Of a stretch of DNA of 64,000 bases, positions 37,620-48,764 are shown in pieces (the first letter of the stretch is position 1; each line of letters begins with the position of its first letter). This DNA is from Epiperipatus broadwayi (taxonomy: Eukaryota > Onychophora > Udeonychophora > Euonychophora > Peripatidae): positions 4,647,576-4,711,575 of the forward strand of contig JAQFVV010000036.1 of assembly GCA_028023455.1 (NCBI GenBank), given 5' to 3'. The translations under genes and the position numbers were made by a program. The notes below the pieces were generated by a model that had not been told where the DNA came from, ran no database searches, and worked only from the letters and a program-made list of their open reading frames with translations.

Positions 37620-38950
37620 TTTTTGCATATGTCATCATCATCATCATCAACCATCATCAATCCACTGCAGGATGAGGGTGTCTCCAAGTTCAATTCATAT
37701 TTTCCTATCTTTAGCTTCTCTTCTCCACAACACCCTACACACTTTCTTATTTCATCCATCCATCTCACATGTGGTCTCTTTCTGGGTCTTTTACAATCTC
37801 TTGAGATCCCGTTTAAAATTTCAATTGCCCATCTATTATCAACTCTTCTAGAAATATGTCCATCCCAACTCCAGTCTTTTAATTTTTTCAATGAGGTCAG
37901 TAACACCTGTTTGTTCTCTTACCCATACATTGTGTTTTCAATCACTTCTTGTTACTTCCAACATGCATCTCTCCATATTTCTTTGAGTGATCTGAAATCT
38001 CTGTATTGGTCTTCTATTAAGTGCCCAAGTCTCAGATCCATAAGTAAGAATTGGCAAAACACATTTATTAAAAACCTTCCTTTTCAAACACATAGGCATA
38101 TTTCCTTTTAGTATCAAATTATTTCTACCAAAAGCACTCCAACCAAGTTTAATTTTATGATTAATTTCATCCATTATATTTCCATCTGTATTAATAATCT
38201 GACCAAAGTATTTGTAACTGTTAACTTCTAACTCATCATAATCAATCTTTATTTTCATATTTTGGGAAAATCTATTAAACATTACTTTAGTCTTTTTAAC
38301 ATTTATCTTTAGTCCTACTTTCCTACTTTCATCTGATAACTCCTGCAACATTTCCTGTAGCTCTAAAGCATTATTTGCAAAAACAATTACATCATCTGCA
38401 AAATATAAATGACTTAAATAATCTCCATTTACTTTCACTCCTTTAGTTTCCCATTTTAATCCATAAAATACTTCTTGCAACACTGCTGTATCAAGTTTTT
38501 GAGATGTGGAGTCACCCTGTCTTACACCCATTTTAATGTTGATTTTCCTACTATCATTATGTAATATAATTGCTGCTTTTGCATTGTTATAAATATTCTT
38601 TAAAATATAACAATATCCTGGATCTACACCTTGATGATCCAATGCTTTAATCACTGAAGAAATGCATTTTCATAATCTACAAATCCTAAGCATAATGGCA
38701 ACTCATATTCATTTGTCCTTTCTATAACTTCTCTCAATACCTGGATATGATCTACTGTACTAAAACCACTTTTAAATCTAGCCATTCTCTTGGTTGGTGG
38801 AAATCCAGTGTTTTCTGTAGATGAGTTGTAATTATCTTAGTAAAAATTTTGTATAAAACTGATAAAAGACTGATAGATCTGTAATTTATAATATATTCTT
38901 TATCACCTTTTTTAAATATTATTTTAAAATCATTGCAAATCTACATTTCA
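37620..38950 (-). pseudogene. RTE-like non-LTR retrotransposon, 5'-truncated RT
   Basis: Minus strand, entering at FKKGDKEYIINYRSISLLSV (about 38925-38870), the first conserved RT block. Next come LYKIFTKIITTHLQKTLDF, VDHIQVLREV in another frame, and then a 238-codon frame (38654-37938). That frame holds IKMGVRQGD, the catalytic YFADD (about 38400), GLKINVKKTKVM and LTYGSETWAL. A further frame change leads to the C-terminal WSWDGHISRRVDNRWAIEIL and KRPRKRPHVRWMDEIRKC (37690-37860). It ends in a (TGA)n tail at about 37650. The endonuclease domain is absent through 5' truncation. At least three frame changes or stops mark it as dead. Assignment to the RTE clade is by overall resemblance and would need a tree. 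Confidence 0.9.
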
Positions 38951-38959
38951 CACTTTTTG

Positions 38960-39405
38960 AATAAGTCAGTATTTCAATACTTAACATCATTACATCTTAT
39001 AGATCAAGAGATTTGGACTGTCTTCTTGAGAATCATATATTTATTTATTCATTTACTAGAGAACATAGATGAAATTTCTTAATATTTGGGAGTGTGCTTT
39101 TATATTTGATATCCAGTTACAGCTACCAGTAAGCATTGGAATTATTTCTTTTATCGCTGTGTCGGAGTTTGCAAAGATTAAAATCCCCAATGTTTAGTCA
39201 TTCTTTGTATATGTATATTAAACATGTTTTTATGAGCAATTTAAGATTATGTTTGAATATGTTCATATTTCAATATTTAACATCATAAAAGCATACAGTT
39301 CAAGAGATATCCCTTGTATTAGCTTCTTAATTGTCAGACATTTATGTATTTATTCACATGAGGTATAGTTGACCTTTTTAACATTTGGCAGTATGATTTG
39401 ACATT
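38960..39405. repeat. Diverged direct repeat, spacing about 290 bp
   Basis: Blocks at about 38965-39110 and 39255-39400 share ATTTCAATA.TTAACATCAT, CAAGAGAT, ATTTATTCA and TTTGGGAGT/TTTGGCAGT in the same order. It is an old tandem duplication with no coding content. Confidence 0.55.
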
Positions 39406-39409
39406 ATAA

Positions 39410-40612
39410 AATATTTTCTAAGTAAATCTTAGAATATTAAAATCAAATTTATTTTATTATAATATCTGATTGTATTTTTGCAAAAAAAAATACATTTCAT
39501 TGAATACAATTATGAGATCTATAAAAATTTTGTTTAGTATTGCTTTTTGTGTGGTATTGTTGAATAAGGTTTTTATACATGTTTGCTAAAACTTTGATGT
39601 GTTTTATAAGTCAGCATGAAATAGTCAAAGCTTCCACAGGATTGACAAATGATGCAAAATCTTTAGAAAATAGCCCAAATTCTAAGGAATTATAAAATTT
39701 GTCATTTATCAATAATCTGAGTGAAATTATGTGAACAAATAAAAAATGGAACAAACAGAAAATGTAGCAGGTCCATATGTACAGAGCATATTAAAATTAC
39801 AAACAGGTAAGCAACATGCATACACTTGATAAAAGCATTTAAGAAAGATCACTTTTGGAATTATGAGACTAGCAACATTTATCAATTTCTGTATTTAAAC
39901 ACTGAAAAATAAACTGCTTTTTGAGAGTGAGAAAGACAATGACCCAGTCAAAACAATAGTATATTTATTACAAAAAATTAAAAATACTGACAATTTTTTT
40001 TGCCAAAAGTGGCTAATCGATCAAACTTGTCTCAAATCAATCTAAGACCATGTATGAGTCCAGAAGATATTGAAATATAACATTGTACAAGAAACTAGCC
40101 ATGGGAATATTTATTGAATTACTCACATCAAGAATTGGCAGAAGAGGGAGATGGACTTTTTAAGAGTGGACATTAGGTTATGGAGAAGGAAAGAAGTGCA
40201 AAGGTCTGACAGCTGGAGTAATTGGATGATTTGGTGTCTAAGCAGAAAAAAACATTTAGCTAAGCTGACTGCATGATAAAAGATGTGAATGTTTCGTTAA
40301 AGTAGTGTATGTAAATCGAAAAAAACTGATGCACACCAGAATAGTAGCAGAAGGACTCAAATTTGTTATATGTAATGTTTTAAGATCTTTGGTTTAAAAA
40401 GTCTGTATATTCTTGTAAATTATGTAAATTGACTTCCATGTAATCAAAGATGTTGATTCTGATGGATGGCCCTGATAAGAGGCTTATGTTAATTTGATAT
40501 CATATAATGCTCCTTAGCTTCCTTTTAAAGTAAATTAACATGTTATTTGATTTATTATATGTTACTGATCATTATTTTGGATTTATTGTAAATTACTGTG
40601 TTTTTTAATTGA
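39410..40612. other. Non-coding stretch
   Basis: No gene or element recognised. The 40000-40330 part is less AT-rich but shows no open frame of note. Confidence 0.5.
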
Positions 40613-40615
40613 TAA

Positions 40616-40617
<2 letters not shown>

Positions 40618-40675
<58 letters not shown>

Positions 40676-40688
40676 CTAAGATTACATC

Positions 40689-40734
<46 letters not shown>

Positions 40735-40750
40735 GATGTAATCTTAGTAG
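40618..40750. repeat. (CT)n(AT)n with a perfect 75-bp palindrome
   Basis: (CT)n then (AT)n, followed by ACTAAGATTACATCGT, an (AT)n core and ACGATGTAATCTTAGT (40675-40749). The two ends are exact reverse complements, and the AT core is self-complementary, so the stretch can form a cruciform. Confidence 0.95.
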
Positions 40751-40754
40751 AAAC

Positions 40755-41640
40755 ACTATATTTGATATGTAACTTTGTATAATTCATATGAATGGTGAAT
40801 AAACGTGTATTTTGAAACTAAAATCATTTTTAATTATTTTTATTGGTTTTACTTCTTTAAAACATTCATTTAGAATCATAATTATAATATTTATAAACTC
40901 GTTATAAGTATAAAAAATCAATAAAAAATTTATATTGAACTAGATAAATGATATCGTTACATTGCGTGTAACACTTATGGTGCAAAACTATCTGTAGTCG
41001 CAGTAAATTAATAAATCTATCAAAATAATTTAAACTAATATAACCATTATAAAATAGTTTTCTTTAAATCAATACTACATTATTTTCAGTTATTTTATCT
41101 TCTATTTGTATAACAAAACTTATTATTATATATCGACGAAGGGTAATTTTAACCCTATTCTCTCCTTTCCTTGATAACATGAAAGACCATCACACAATAT
41201 TTATGATTTTATAGAAATGGTAGCAAAGAAGACTTTCAAAAAATGTAGACACTTATATTTTAGAAATTTGTTATAAGTTTATTTGAATTTTTTTACATGT
41301 TTACATACAACAGTGTCTTAGTTATATTTATTTTTTTGTAAGGCAAGCAATATGAGGGGAAATTTAAGAAAAATGTTACCATATATTTCAAAATAACTGA
41401 TTTTTGAATTCTTAATTCAGATATAAAATGTACTAATCAATCTATTTCCTATGCTTATTTTTATCAGTTTTTAATTAAGCTTCTTTTAAAAATGTAAAGG
41501 ATTTATTGTACAGATTTAGCAAATATATATTATAATTAACTCATATTTTATATAAAATAAATAGAAAAATATTTTGCTTAATATATTTCTAAACTTATAT
41601 TTTGTAAATATTTGAAATACAGTCATTATTCATATACCTG
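40755..41640. other. Non-coding AT-rich stretch
   Basis: Nothing recognised. Confidence 0.55.
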
Positions 41641-41654
41641 GAGCTTAATTAAGT

Positions 41655-41745
41655 GTGGCCATGTGTATCAGTGGTATGAGATAGCGTGGACAGTTGAAGG
41701 GTGCTTGAAAGTCTGTGTTTAAATGCCGTATATTTTGTAAACAAA
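41655..41745 (+). mobile_element. tRNA-related SINE-like copy, without hammerhead
   Basis: GTGTATCAGTGGTATGAGAT, then GAAAGTCTGTGTTTAAATGCC. It matches the tRNA-related module of the hammerhead-linked repeats at 42.7, 55.9 and 63.5 kb. No hammerhead lies upstream. Confidence 0.7.
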
Positions 41746-41749
41746 ATAC

Positions 41750-42595
41750 AGTGTCAGATAATATTTTTAATCACAATGTAGCATTGTAAAATAGATAAGA
41801 AATGTAGTTTGAAATTGAAATAACATATATTCCAAAACTAACGATCTTAATCAGTAATCAATGTATTATTTTTTAACCCATTGTTGTTTACTCACAGTGG
41901 TAAAGTAACACGTCTGTGAGCTAAATGTCTATGACTCAAAAATTATTTCCTGCCTATGTGTTAACCTTCCATAGATTTCCGGGGCAATTAACATTTGATT
42001 GTTATTATTAATACTTATTAGAAAAGGTTTTTTTAATGTTTAATATTAAGTATTTAAAATAAAATATTAAAAGTTTTAAGACAGTTTTTAAAATACATTT
42101 ATTTATTTATTGTGTGCAAATAATCTGACATAGACTTTAATTACTATTTTCTCTATAAGAGAAAGAAAAAAAACAGAAAATGTTTACAAATCTTATAATA
42201 TAGGTGAGTAAAACTTAATTTATATTTGTTTTCCCATAAATCAATCAATATTTGCAATAATGTAACTTATTTAGTAATCTTTTTTTATTTTAATGCAATG
42301 TCTCTGTTTGCATGTGTTATGTGTTTAATTCTAATAACAAATTTAAATACGATATTGTCATTATTCCATCAATGTTGCATGAGACAAAATGAAATTAGAC
42401 TGTTTTTTTAATTTTAGAAAACAGAGTTTTGAAAGATAAAAATAAAAATTGATTTTATTATAAGAATAGATTTTCTACTGAATAAATACTGTTTTTTTCT
42501 CTAAAGCAACGTTACACATAATATTTGTTTAGCAGCAAATTATTGCGTGTGATCCTACTTATTATACGAAGACATAAAATACACAAATATACACA
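41750..42595. other. Non-coding AT-rich stretch
   Basis: No gene or element recognised. Confidence 0.5.
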
Positions 42596-42599
42596 TATA

Positions 42600-43415
42600 T
42601 ACTTAATATTTGATTGAATGCAAAATAATTTATATAATTGGACTTTAGATATAACCATAAAGAACTTGAATACAGACTTTAATGCCATCTTCAGTTATCC
42701 ATTCTATCTCATACAACCGAGGACCACACACATGTGAAAATGATAAATGATAATCAATATACGTATTTCGTGCTGAACCAGCACTCATCAGTTGTTTTAG
42801 ATCATCATCCCCCATATATATATATATATCATCCCCCATATATATATATAATGTGATCAGTTTATATTAAGATAGCAAATCTTCAAACTTTAATGGATAT
42901 GCTTGAATCTACTCCACCCTCCAACTCTTCAGCCATTCATATCATTGAAAATCTGATGATGGAATGTCCAAATCCCTTGTTGATACCAATATTATTGTTA
43001 TGCCCATGATAACTTTTAAGTCATTATGACCCTTCATATATGAGAAAGAGTGGATAGTTTCAGGGGGCTTGAAAGTCTGTGTTGAAATCCCTTATGGTTA
43101 TATCTAAACTCCAAGTATATAAATTATACTTATATTTAATCAAATATTACAAATTCAGCCTGTATCCTGTCCATTCCTTTTTGTGTGTATTTAAATGGCT
43201 ATAGTTCTATGTATGACAGATCAGAAATGACTTAAAAGTCAACAGTGACATGACAATAATATTGACATCAGCAAGGCATTTGGGCACTCCATCATCATAT
43301 TTTCAATAATATGGATGGCTGAAGAGCTGGTAGATGGAGTAGGTTGAAGTCTCTTTATTAAAGTTTGAAATTTTTCTATCTCAATGTAAACTGAGCACTA
43401 ATTATATATATATAT
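42600..43415. mobile_element. Hammerhead-SINE composite repeat, inverted arrangement
   Basis: The minus-strand unit runs from a leader block (about 43010-42850) through an AT run and the hammerhead (42811-42745) to the tRNA-related module and its tail (42730-42600). A plus-strand tRNA-related module without hammerhead follows (43036-43118), with the tail block inverted relative to the first. A plus-strand leader block comes next (43190-43410, GGATGGCTGAAGAGCTGG and GGAGTAGGTTGAAG). The gypsy element has inserted immediately after this leader, within its AT run. The same leader, hammerhead and module occur at 61.5-61.8 and 63.1-63.6 kb. Confidence 0.8.
42743..42811 (-). ncRNA. Type I hammerhead ribozyme, canonical core
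   Basis: Minus strand. The core is CTGATGA (42791-42785), and helix II is GTGCT/AGCAC around GGTTC (42784-42770). GAAA (42769-42766) follows, then helix III ATA/TAT around CG, with A at position 17, so cleavage is expected between 42758 and 42757. Helix I has inner pairs CAA/TTG and an outer arm GATGATGATC pairing with GATTATCATT, separated by an internal loop as in natural type I ribozymes. Every conserved core position is present. It sits just 5' of a tRNA-related module, recalling schistosome Sm-alpha repeats. Activity has not been shown; the call rests on sequence and pairing. Confidence 0.88.
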
Positions 43416-45274
43416 TGAACTGGATACTTTATCCGATTCAAGGGTTCTATCATGTAAATTGGAAAAAAAAAACCCAAGTTTTATATATGCAATAACACAC
43501 ATACTTATTTATTTTGAAATCTTATCTTTTTAATTCTAAGTTGATTTTAGTATAAAATATTTTTTTTTATGACGCTTGTTTTCTTTTAAAATAATTAAAA
43601 GCAAACAAGGTTTAATTAGTGCTCTTATATGTATTTTATTTAAACTAAAAAAAAAAAAAATTTAATGTTGATGTATTTTAAAGCTGAGATTTAGTTTTGT
43701 ATTTTTTTTTATAAAAAAAAATAATAATCATTTTTGTAAGATTAAGCCCTGTAAGATATTGTTTTCTAATTAAGATTGCACGGGAGATAACGAAGGACAT
43801 AAATAGCTGTAATTTATTTTTTTGTTTGATTAGAGAGGAGGATTCAAAGAGACTATTCTGTTCATTCAGTTTTTATTGCTCACCTTCTTCTTATTGAGGA
43901 TCGATCCAGATTTTAGCTGTTATTGAACTGTTGCATTGTGAAAGTGACTAAAATTTCTTTTTTTGATATTGGTGCTATAGGAATCACCAAGTTGAATTTC
44001 CGTTGACCAACAATAACTCTATTTTCCACGATACTAGCAGTCATTCAGACGCCATGCCTGTAATATACGCCATGAAGAATCTCCACAACATGATGGGCTA
44101 AGCCTTTCCAAAGATGAACCACCGGAGCTCCAAATTGTGACTTTCATCATGACCTAACTGTCAGGTCCAGAATGGATCCCGATAATGCCTCCAGACTTCT
44201 GAACCTGTAGTAAATGACATCCATTGTAGAGGACTCCATAAACCGAGCTTTGTGTGAACAACAGAACTTAATATTATCTCGAGGTAACTTACCTTTCCAT
44301 GTCAAAATCAGGGCTAAATCTTTAATTAAGCCTCTCACAGATCTCAGCTTAATCTTAAAAGGAAATTATATTTACGATGTGTAATTTATCAATTAAAATA
44401 TTAATGTATTTTTGTTTATTTTACAGTACAATCTTAGTAGCAAGATTTTCAATCTTAAAATGTTGCTTGTTTGAGAGTGTAGGGCGAGTGATATTTTATG
44501 TGCTTAATAATTTCTCAGTTTTATGATTAACCCTTGTTAAATGCTCAGACTGACCTTAGTAGTTTTCTTTTATTTTTGTTTGTTTGTTTGCTTCGGCGTA
44601 AACTAAATCAAACTTGGCTTTCGCTAGCGATTGCGAGGATATATGATATATTTATTTTTGGTAGAGATTTATTTGCTATAATTCAGATTGCGTAATTCAT
44701 GTTTCTTTCTTGTGTGAGACTAATCTTGGCTCATTTCAATGTACTTGTCCATGAGCGTTTTGCAGAATTATGACATTCTTGGTTCCAACATTTCTTTTCT
44801 GGACTAAGAAAAGCTCATCTGCACTGTCCCGTTATTCTCCACAAACATCCATCTTACTAAATCTCTATAGGGAAAAGGGAATTGGTTGGGTGAACCGCTA
44901 GCAAGAAGATATAAGCCATTATTGTGTCATAGATAAGAAATGAACGTGTCTGCCTGGGTATTTAACGTAGTTCTGCTCGCATACACTCAATGTTAAGATC
45001 TGCTAAGTAAATGTATATCAAGTTTCATGTTTATTTTGTTATTATGTTTAATAAATTTACAAAGTTCTTATAAGTATTTTGGCTGATGTTTATATCAGTG
45101 TTTTCTCAATTGTCTGAACCACCTTCATTAGCTTTTGCTCTCCCTGGGTTGAGTCCGGCACATTCATGTTTGTATATCCTGCCCACCCTTAAAATAAATG
45201 TCTAGTTCCGGTTTTCGGACTAGTGGCGCCCTCATGGTCAGGATGTACAAAACAAAAATCTTTCGTCTGGCACA
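43416..45274 (+). repeat. 5' LTR of the gypsy element
   Basis: TG...CA boundaries were set by comparison with the 3' copy. It is unusually long (1.86 kb). A TATAAATAGCTG block near 43800 and CATTCAGTTT at about 43864 may mark the promoter, but this is inferred only from resemblance. Confidence 0.95.
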
Positions 45275-45920
45275 TAGCTATAGTAATTTTAGCGCAACCA
45301 ACGTGGGCCTTCGATTTTAAATCCCACGTGAGATTTTGTTTGGACAATTGAGGAATATTTCAGTGTTGGAGGCAAGATTCAGTAGGTAGGGATCAGTTTG
45401 TGCTAAATGGTAGAAAGCAGTTTGGAGTAGGGGGTTCATCTTTTCAATATGAATAATTAATATATATATAGTTAATTAAACAGTGTTCTTTAGAGTTATT
45501 ACTGAACGGACGGATCAGACAAAAAGATATTAAGAAGTTATATATTTATTTTGTTTCTTTGTTTATTTAAAAAAAAGTTATTAGTTCTACGTTCGTAAAA
45601 TAATAATAAAGAAAAACAAAGAGTTTCGGTTCGCATTTTAGAAGTAACAAAATAAAAAATATTTTTTTTTAAAGTTAAAAATTAGCTGTTACGTTCATAA
45701 ATAAAAAAAAAAAAAAGCAAGCAAAGAGTTTAGGTTCGCGTTTAAAAAAAAAAAAAGTAAACAGTTTAACTTTTGTGCTTTAAATATATATATATATATA
45801 TATATATATAATAAATAGCAATTGAAGATTAAAAAAAAGAAATAAATTTCATAATTAGACAGAAGTTGCGTTGGGAATTTAAATAAAGTTAGAGAAGAGG
45901 CTGAAGATAGACTAGCTAGC
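45275..45920 (+). promoter_or_regulatory. 5' leader with possible primer-binding region
   Basis: AGCGCAACCAACGTGGG at 45291-45307 resembles retroviral primer-binding sites of the TGGCGCCCAACGTGGGG type. It lies 16 bp inside the interior and the match is imperfect. The rest of the leader is A- and T-rich with an (AT)n run at 45785-45810. Confidence 0.4.
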
Positions 45921-46421
45921 ATGGCCAAAATAGATTGGCAAATAAAATCTTTTACAGCTGATATTTGGGAAAGCCCATTAGAGCATTTGGAGAGCCTGCA
46001 AGAGATGTTTCGATGTCATAATTGGCAGGAGACTGAACAAGTGGCAATTGCATGCCACTATTTACAAGGAATGGCTGAGGATTGGTGGCATATCTTAAAG
46101 ATCAAACCACAGACTTTTTGGGATTACAGATGCGAATTATTGCACACTTTTTGGAGTGAAGAAAAGCAGTATCATATCTTCATCAATATATCACAAGAAA
46201 GATATATTAGGGATAATGGAGAAACGAACACCCAGTTTTTCTGCAGACAAGCAGCAAGGCTGAAGTCATTGATGGCTTTCTCTTTGTCTGAGAGGCTGAT
46301 ATGCCGAATTGTATTGGGCAATATGCCAAGGGATATATATCAGATCATGTTGTGTAGTAGCAGCATTCACTTTGAAGAAATGATCAAACTGTTAAACGAA
46401 ATTGAACATCATCAGGCCTGA
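45921..46421 (+). CDS. gag: Gypsy gag (capsid-like), ends in TGA in frame with pol
   Basis: 166 codons from the first ATG, which follows CTAGCTAGC. The protein has a retrotransposon-gag core: WESPLEHLESLQEMFRCHNW, then AIACHYLQGMAEDWWHIL near residues 42-60 and TNTQFFCRQAARLKSL near residues 95-110. It should form the particle shell around the element RNA. There is no CCHC zinc knuckle, and it is short for a gag. The stop is TGA at 46419-46421, and the downstream frame stays open in the same phase. Either pol needs stop readthrough, or the TGA is a mutation (for example from CGA) that split a single gag-pol frame. I favour mutation, because other TGA and TAG lesions lie downstream. Confidence 0.85.
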   Translation: MAKIDWQIKSFTADIWESPLEHLESLQEMFRCHNWQETEQVAIACHYLQGMAEDWWHILKIKPQTFWDYRCELLHTFWSEEKQYHIFINISQERYIRDNGETNTQFFCRQAARLKSLMAFSLSERLICRIVLGNMPRDIYQIMLCSSSIHFEEMIKLLNEIEHHQA

Positions 46422-48764
46422 GAAGAAGTGGAGAAAAGAACAATGCAGAGCGATCAGATAATTTCGATAGAAAAAGGTCAAAAGAGTCAATTATCAGCTC
46501 CAATTAAAAAAAGTATAGAAAGCCATAGGACGGTAGCTAATGTGATAGTGGATCAAGAAGAACCATCATGGAATGGAGCTATACAGACTTGCCCAATTGT
46601 CAGTATAAAGACTGGAGACATCATTACAGAAGCATTGGTTGATTCAGGAAGTCAAATGTCATTGCTCTCTAGTAAGTTTTATGTGAAAATAAAGAAAGAC
46701 CAGCCACGTTTGTATACACTGCCAATAAAAAGAATGCAGGTGACACTGGCCAATGGCAAGAAGGCAAATATTGAAACCAAACAGGTGTGGTTACATTTGC
46801 ATCTGGGTAACATAGAGTTAGACCATGTCTTTTTGATAATGCCTGGTCTCATACAAGATGTTATAATTGGGACTGATTTTTTGTACAGGCATAAGTGTGT
46901 TCTGGATTATGACAAATGTTTATTTCTTTGCCAAGAAGTTTTGATGCCATTTGAAGGGCTAAAGAGTTATCAGCCACTTCAGGTACAGTGTGTTCAGCAA
47001 GTGAGGGATACCGTGGAAATGCAAAATAAAGTGTTGCAATCCATGTTAAAAGGAATGGAAGAACAACACACTCTTATGGAACTGTTGAGGGAGTTCTATT
47101 CAGTTTTTTCAAATAGGCCTAAGATCATTGAGGGGTATGTGAATCGCATTCAAGTTAAGGATGAAAGCCATTTCCAGAGTCGTTCATATCCCATTCCATT
47201 TCAATATAAGGCTGAAGTAGATCTTCAAATACAGCAAATGATTGAATGGGGAGTTATTGAAAAGCACACCTCTCCATATGTTAACCCATTAGTAGTGGTA
47301 AAGAAAAAAGATGGATCTGTCAGAATATGTTTGGATGCCTGGCGGTTAAATGCCATTACCATTCCTAAAAGAAACATTCCACCTACAATAACAGAACTTC
47401 TCTCAAAATTTCAAGGAAAAACCATTTTTTCTACATTGGACTTGACATCCAGTTATTGGCAGATCCCTCTACATCCATTTGACCGCAAATATACTGCCTT
47501 CCGCTATGAAGGGCATACGTATGCGTTTAAGCATATGCCTTTTGGATTAATCAATAGTGGTTCAGGACTTCTAAAGTGTTTGGATCAAGTGTTATCAGAC
47601 AAAATCAAGAGTCTGATTGTGATATATATGGATGACATAGTCATCACATCTAAAAATATGGAAGAACATATGGAACACTTGAAAATGTTCTTAATGGAGT
47701 GTTACCAGAAAAACATTACCATCAATTTACAAAAAAGTTGCCTGATCCAGGAGGAGGTTACATCTTTAGGCTTTTTAATTGGGAAAGAAGGTATTAAACC
47801 TCATCCCAAGAAACTAACAGCGATACAACATTTTCCCATGCTCACTAATAGGCATCAGGTATGGTCTTTTCTGGGATTATGCAATTTTTATCATAAATTC
47901 TATGAAAATTTTGCATTAGATGCTGCAAATTTGGTTCAGTTATTGACAAAAGACCAAAAATGGGTATGGGAGTACAAACAGGAGCAGGAATTTCAACACA
48001 TTAAAAACAAGTTCTTGGAACAGGTGGTTCTAGCCTACCCTGATTTTTCAAAAACTTTTTATTTTCAGACTGACAGCAGTGGGCAAGGGCTTGGAGTCGT
48101 GTTATTTCAAATTGACAAACAAAACCGTCACAGAGTGTTGTATTTTTGTAGCCACAAGCTAAAAGGGGTGGAAAATAATTACACGATGACAGAAAAGGAA
48201 GCTTTGGCCATTGTTTGGGCTTTCAGTAAATTCAAACAATTCCTGCTTGGGTCAGAGATTGTTGTAATTATGGATCATAAGAGCTTGGAATTTCTTAATA
48301 GCAGTTATTTATCGAATGATCGATTGATACGTTGGAGTCTTATGCTACAGAAATTCCAATATAAAGTTCTATATTGTAAAGGAAAGGAAAATATTGTGGT
48401 GGATATTGTGAGTTGCCATCCCATAGATCTGACTCCACATCATCTTGACCCCAAAAATCTAAGTATTGCAGCATTCACGTTGACCATAGATGAGTCCATA
48501 GAGCAACAATTACTAAGGCTATCTGAAATACAGGAGACCAGCCCAGAGTATGCACCAATCATGACATATAAGAAAGGAATAGGAACTTCAGACCCCAGTG
48601 ACACAGCAACATTGGAAAAATACAAAGCCTATAGAATAAAAGATGGTATTGCAATACAGAGTCACCTCAGAACAAGACTCATGGCGAATTCTTATACCCC
48701 AAACACTCAGGAACAAACTTATAGAGTATATACATTGCCTTTATGGACACTATGGACCATGTAA
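46422..48764 (+). pseudogene. pol: Gypsy pol: protease, reverse transcriptase, RNase H
   Basis: Open in the gag phase, with the first internal ATG at 46443. Aspartic protease: ALVDSGSQMSLL, active Asp near 46641, with IIGTDFL further on. RT: WGVIEKHTSPYVNPLVVV, RICLDAWRLN, TLDLTSSYWQIPL, MPFGLINSG and the catalytic YMDD at 47625-47636. The thumb has GFLIGKEGIKPHPKK. RNase H: FQTDSSGQGLGVVLF (Asp near 48072), TEKEALAIVWAF and IMDHKSLEFL. All catalytic residues are present. The RT block RICLDAWRLN and INSGSGLL vary from the usual DYR.LN and NAP. The frame ends in a short unrelated tail at 48764, because one base has been lost near 48650, just after the AYRIKDG block. The true continuation is in the next frame (48643 onward). 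Confidence 0.92.

Noticed and set aside
42940-42990. CTGATGATGGAATG in the leader of the SINE-like repeat as a second hammerhead
   Set aside because: No helix II and no GAAA at a workable distance.
44147-44338. Minus-strand 63-codon frame in the 5' LTR
   Set aside because: No family resemblance, and no similarly sized frame of interest stands out in the 3' LTR; treated as chance.
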